From contig NZ_CP091740.1 in assembly GCF_022014595.1 (NCBI RefSeq), forward strand, positions 1,972,200-2,036,199: a stretch of 64,000 bases of DNA, written 5' to 3'. Below, one piece after another: positions 61,984 through 64,000 of this stretch. The notes beneath the pieces were generated by a model. The model was not told the DNA's origin. It did no database searches and saw only the letters and a program-made list of their open reading frames with translations. The position numbers were made by a program, and so were the translations under genes. The stretch's first letter is position 1; every line of letters begins with the position of its first letter. The stretch comes from Solitalea lacus. GTDB lineage: Bacteria; Bacteroidota; Bacteroidia; Sphingobacteriales; Sphingobacteriaceae.

Positions 61984-64000
61984 ATGAAACAACTGTTGAA
62001 TTATATATGCGCACTCCTATTGTGTGTGCCGCAGCTGGCCAGCGGACAGACCAGCCCGCAAGGCTCGGTCACAGGACAGGTCCTTGCTGCCGATGGCCTT
62101 CCGCTGGCGGGAGCGAGCCTCTGGCTCAAGGGCAGCTCCGTTGGTACTTCTGCTGATATTGAGGGACAGTTCCGCTTAAGCCTTGCTCCAGGAGCCTATA
62201 CGCTCGTTATTTCTTTTATTGGCTACCAGACCAAGGAAGTGAACTTTAAAGTTCCGCTGAAAACGGCCCTTTCGATTACCTTAACTGAAAATACTGCACA
62301 GCTGAAAGAGGTGGTGGTCTCCACGGGGTATCAACACCTGCCCCAGGCGCGGGCCACGGGCTCCTTTGCTAAAGTAGACCAGGTGCAGCTGGATAGGGTG
62401 GTGGCCACCGGTGTGCTGGCCAAGCTGGAGAACACGGTCAGCGGCCTGGTGGTGAACCGCTCGGCCTTCGGGGAACCAACGCTCACCATTCGCGGGCAGA
62501 GCACCATCTACGGCAATGCCCAGCCCCTGATCGTCGTGGATAACTTCCCCTATGACGGGGACATCGATAACATCAATCCGAGCGACGTGGCCAGTGTGAC
62601 CGTGCTGAAGGATGCCGCTGCCGCCTCGATCTGGGGCGTCAGGGCTGGAAACGGGGTGATTGTGATCACCACCAAAAAAGGCAAAACGGAAGAGCCCTTG
62701 AAAATGCAGCTGACGAGCAACGTCACCGTTGGGCAAAAGCCGGATCTCGCTTACCTGCCCACGATTTCTTCGGCCGGCTTTCTGGATTTTGAGCGGCACA
62801 TGTTCAATGCAGGCTATTACCAACCCCTGGAGCAGGACGAGACCCAGCCTGCCTTGAGCCCGGCAGTGGAACTGATGATCAAGGAGCGGGACGGGCTGAT
62901 CACGCCAGCTGAGGCGGCAAGTCAGCTTGAGGCGCTGAGCAAACTGGACGTGCGTAAGGACTTGGCTCGCCATTTCTTTCGCCCGAGCGTCAACCAGCAG
63001 TACGCCCTGAGCTTCAAGGGAGGCAGCAAGAACGTGCGCTATTATGTTTCGGGCGGTTGGGACAATAACCTGCCCAGCGAAGTCGCCAATCACTACAAGC
63101 GCATGACGCTGAATTCCTCGCTCTCCTTTCAGCCACTCAAGCAACTGGAGCTGGGTGCAGGGCTAAATTATACCCAAAGTACCAGCCGCCAGAATAACCC
63201 GGGGATTAATTTACTCTCGAGTGCCTCGGCCTATGCCAGTAAGCGCCTGTACCCGTATGCCCAGCTGGCGGACGCAGCGGGCAATCCCCTTGCGGTAGTC
63301 AGCCAGTACCGGGCCGGTTTTGTGGAAAGTGCCCCGGCCAGCGGCTATTTGGACTGGAACTACCGCCCGCTTGAAGACCTCAGGCTGGCCCAAAACCGTG
63401 CCGACCAAAACGACATGAGGGCCAGCGTCCAACTGAAGTACTCCCTGACGGACTATGTGAACGCGGAAGCCAGCTACCAATACGAACGTGCTTTTACCAA
63501 CACGACCAACCTGCAAAATAGCGCCTCGTTTGCCACGCGCGATCTGATCAACCAGTTTAGTGAAGGCAGCGGAGCGAGCCTGGTTCGGAACATTCCCCTG
63601 GGCGACATTCTGGACCGGCAGGACGGGCAACTGAATGCCCAGACCGTTCGCGGCCAGCTGAACTTTGTAAAAGACTGGAACCAGACGCACTCGGTGGCAG
63701 CGCTCCTGGGCGCAGAGGCCAAGGAGTTATCCACCCTGGCCAGCGCCAGCAGGCTGTATGGCTATGATCCGCAAACCTTGAGCAGCGAAGTACTCGACCT
63801 CACTAGAAGCTACCTAGTTCGCCCCTTGGGCTATTATAACTACATTCCCACCTTGCGCGGGCAAAGCGAAAAGCTGGACCGCTTCCGTTCCTTTTATGCC
63901 AACGCCTCCTATACCTTAAAAGACCGCTACATGCTGAGCGGAAGTGGCCGCCTGGATCAGAGTAATTACTTTGGCGTGGCCACCAATGGTCGATCCGTTC
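61984..64000 (+). CDS. SusC/RagA family TonB-linked outer membrane receptor, 3' end beyond the window
   Basis: Starts at the ATG at 61984 and runs open to the window end (over 670 residues). Signal peptide (LLCVPQLASGQ), carboxypeptidase-D-like domain (about 30-110: VTGQVLAADGLPLAGASLWLKGSS), then the plug with RGQSTIYGNAQPLIVVDN and the SusC signature VTVLKDAAAASIWGVRAGNGVI near 220, then barrel strands. It imports large substrates (glycans, peptides, metal chelates) with a SusD partner that should follow. GC-rich codon use. Confidence 0.93.
   Translation, partial: MKQLLNYICALLLCVPQLASGQTSPQGSVTGQVLAADGLPLAGASLWLKGSSVGTSADIEGQFRLSLAPGAYTLVISFIGYQTKEVNFKVPLKTALSITLTENTAQLKEVVVSTGYQHLPQARATGSFAKVDQVQLDRVVATGVLAKLENTVSGLVVNRSAFGEPTLTIRGQSTIYGNAQPLIVVDNFPYDGDIDNINPSDVASVTVLKDAAAASIWGVRAGNGVIVITTKKGKTEEPLKMQLTSNVTVGQKPDLAYLPTISSAGFLDFERHMFNAGYYQPLEQDETQPALSPAVELMIKERDGLITPAEAASQLEALSKLDVRKDLARHFFRPSVNQQYALSFKGGSKNVRYYVSGGWDNNLPSEVANHYKRMTLNSSLSFQPLKQLELGAGLNYTQSTSRQNNPGINLLSSASAYASKRLYPYAQLADAAGNPLAVVSQYRAGFVESAPASGYLDWNYRPLEDLRLAQNRADQNDMRASVQLKYSLTDYVNAEASYQYERAFTNTTNLQNSASFATRDLINQFSEGSGASLVRNIPLGDILDRQDGQLNAQTVRGQLNFVKDWNQTHSVAALLGAEAKELSTLASASRLYGYDPQTLSSEVLDLTRSYLVRPLGYYNYIPTLRGQSEKLDRFRSFYANASYTLKDRYMLSGSGRLDQSNYFGVATNGRSV

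Noticed and set aside
62281-63690. Long minus-strand frames opposite the SusC gene
   Set aside because: Produced by GC-rich codon bias; the plus strand has clear SusC signatures.

Overview
The window comes from an AT-rich Bacteroidota chromosome, most likely Sphingobacteriales (a Pedobacter/Solitalea-like organism). The grounds are a SusC-type TonB receptor, FecR/ECF sigma genes, a Bacteroidetes-type tyrosine integrase, a PG1098-type methyltransferase, and promoters of the form TTTG-N19-TAnnTTTG instead of the enterobacterial type. The assignment to a group is inference from gene families; no rRNA is present.

Layout. 1-20.7 kb is ordinary chromosome: end of a class 3 lipase, a sterol-desaturase-like enzyme, a methyltransferase, a Dph6-like ATPase, rplU-rpmA, a three-gene set that looks like hydroxyproline salvage (OCD-family reductase, T3LHyp dehydratase, C69 dipeptidase), an ECF sigma/FecR pair interrupted by a toxin-antitoxin cassette, a DAACS symporter, trxB, mnmA, a TSUP transporter, a marR-yceI-pirin group and three small-molecule enzymes. 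At 20.7 kb lies tRNA-Ser(UGA). It is the left border of a roughly 21 kb integrative mobilizable island that ends at 41.75 kb with a copy of the tRNA 3' end. A group II intron sits directly after the tRNA terminator, and its first 74 bp recur beyond the right end.

The island carries a tyrosine integrase, a nucleotidyltransferase-type TA pair, a TlpA-like protein, an XRE regulator with a divergent unknown cassette (MNT/HEPN-like protein, a protein resembling the region ahead of SNF2 helicase cores, a coiled-coil protein), HTH proteins, a candidate oriT with mobC and a relaxase, a tRNA-Asn-like sequence, a HEPN protein with an RNKIAH motif, and a type I restriction-modification operon. That operon, hsdR-hsdS-X-hsdM, encloses a gene that looks like the PrrC/RloC anticodon nuclease. 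The defence module is the most interesting part of the window.

42-50 kb is a worn accessory zone: a repeat-containing secreted protein, an IS481 transposase remnant, a lipoprotein, a possible HipA remnant, a truncated haemoglobin, a DUF4180 protein, a Crp/Fnr regulator and a second mobilization set (relaxosome protein, relaxase, VirD4-like coupling protein). 50-60 kb holds envelope and metabolic genes: an outer-membrane barrel, a cupin, an AraC regulator and alpha/beta hydrolase, an HtrA-like protease, an SDR/PAP2-like pair and a PhyH-family oxygenase. From about 60.2 kb the base composition becomes clearly GC-richer. A structured non-coding stretch precedes a TlpA-like gene and a SusC/RagA receptor that runs off the window end, suggesting foreign origin.
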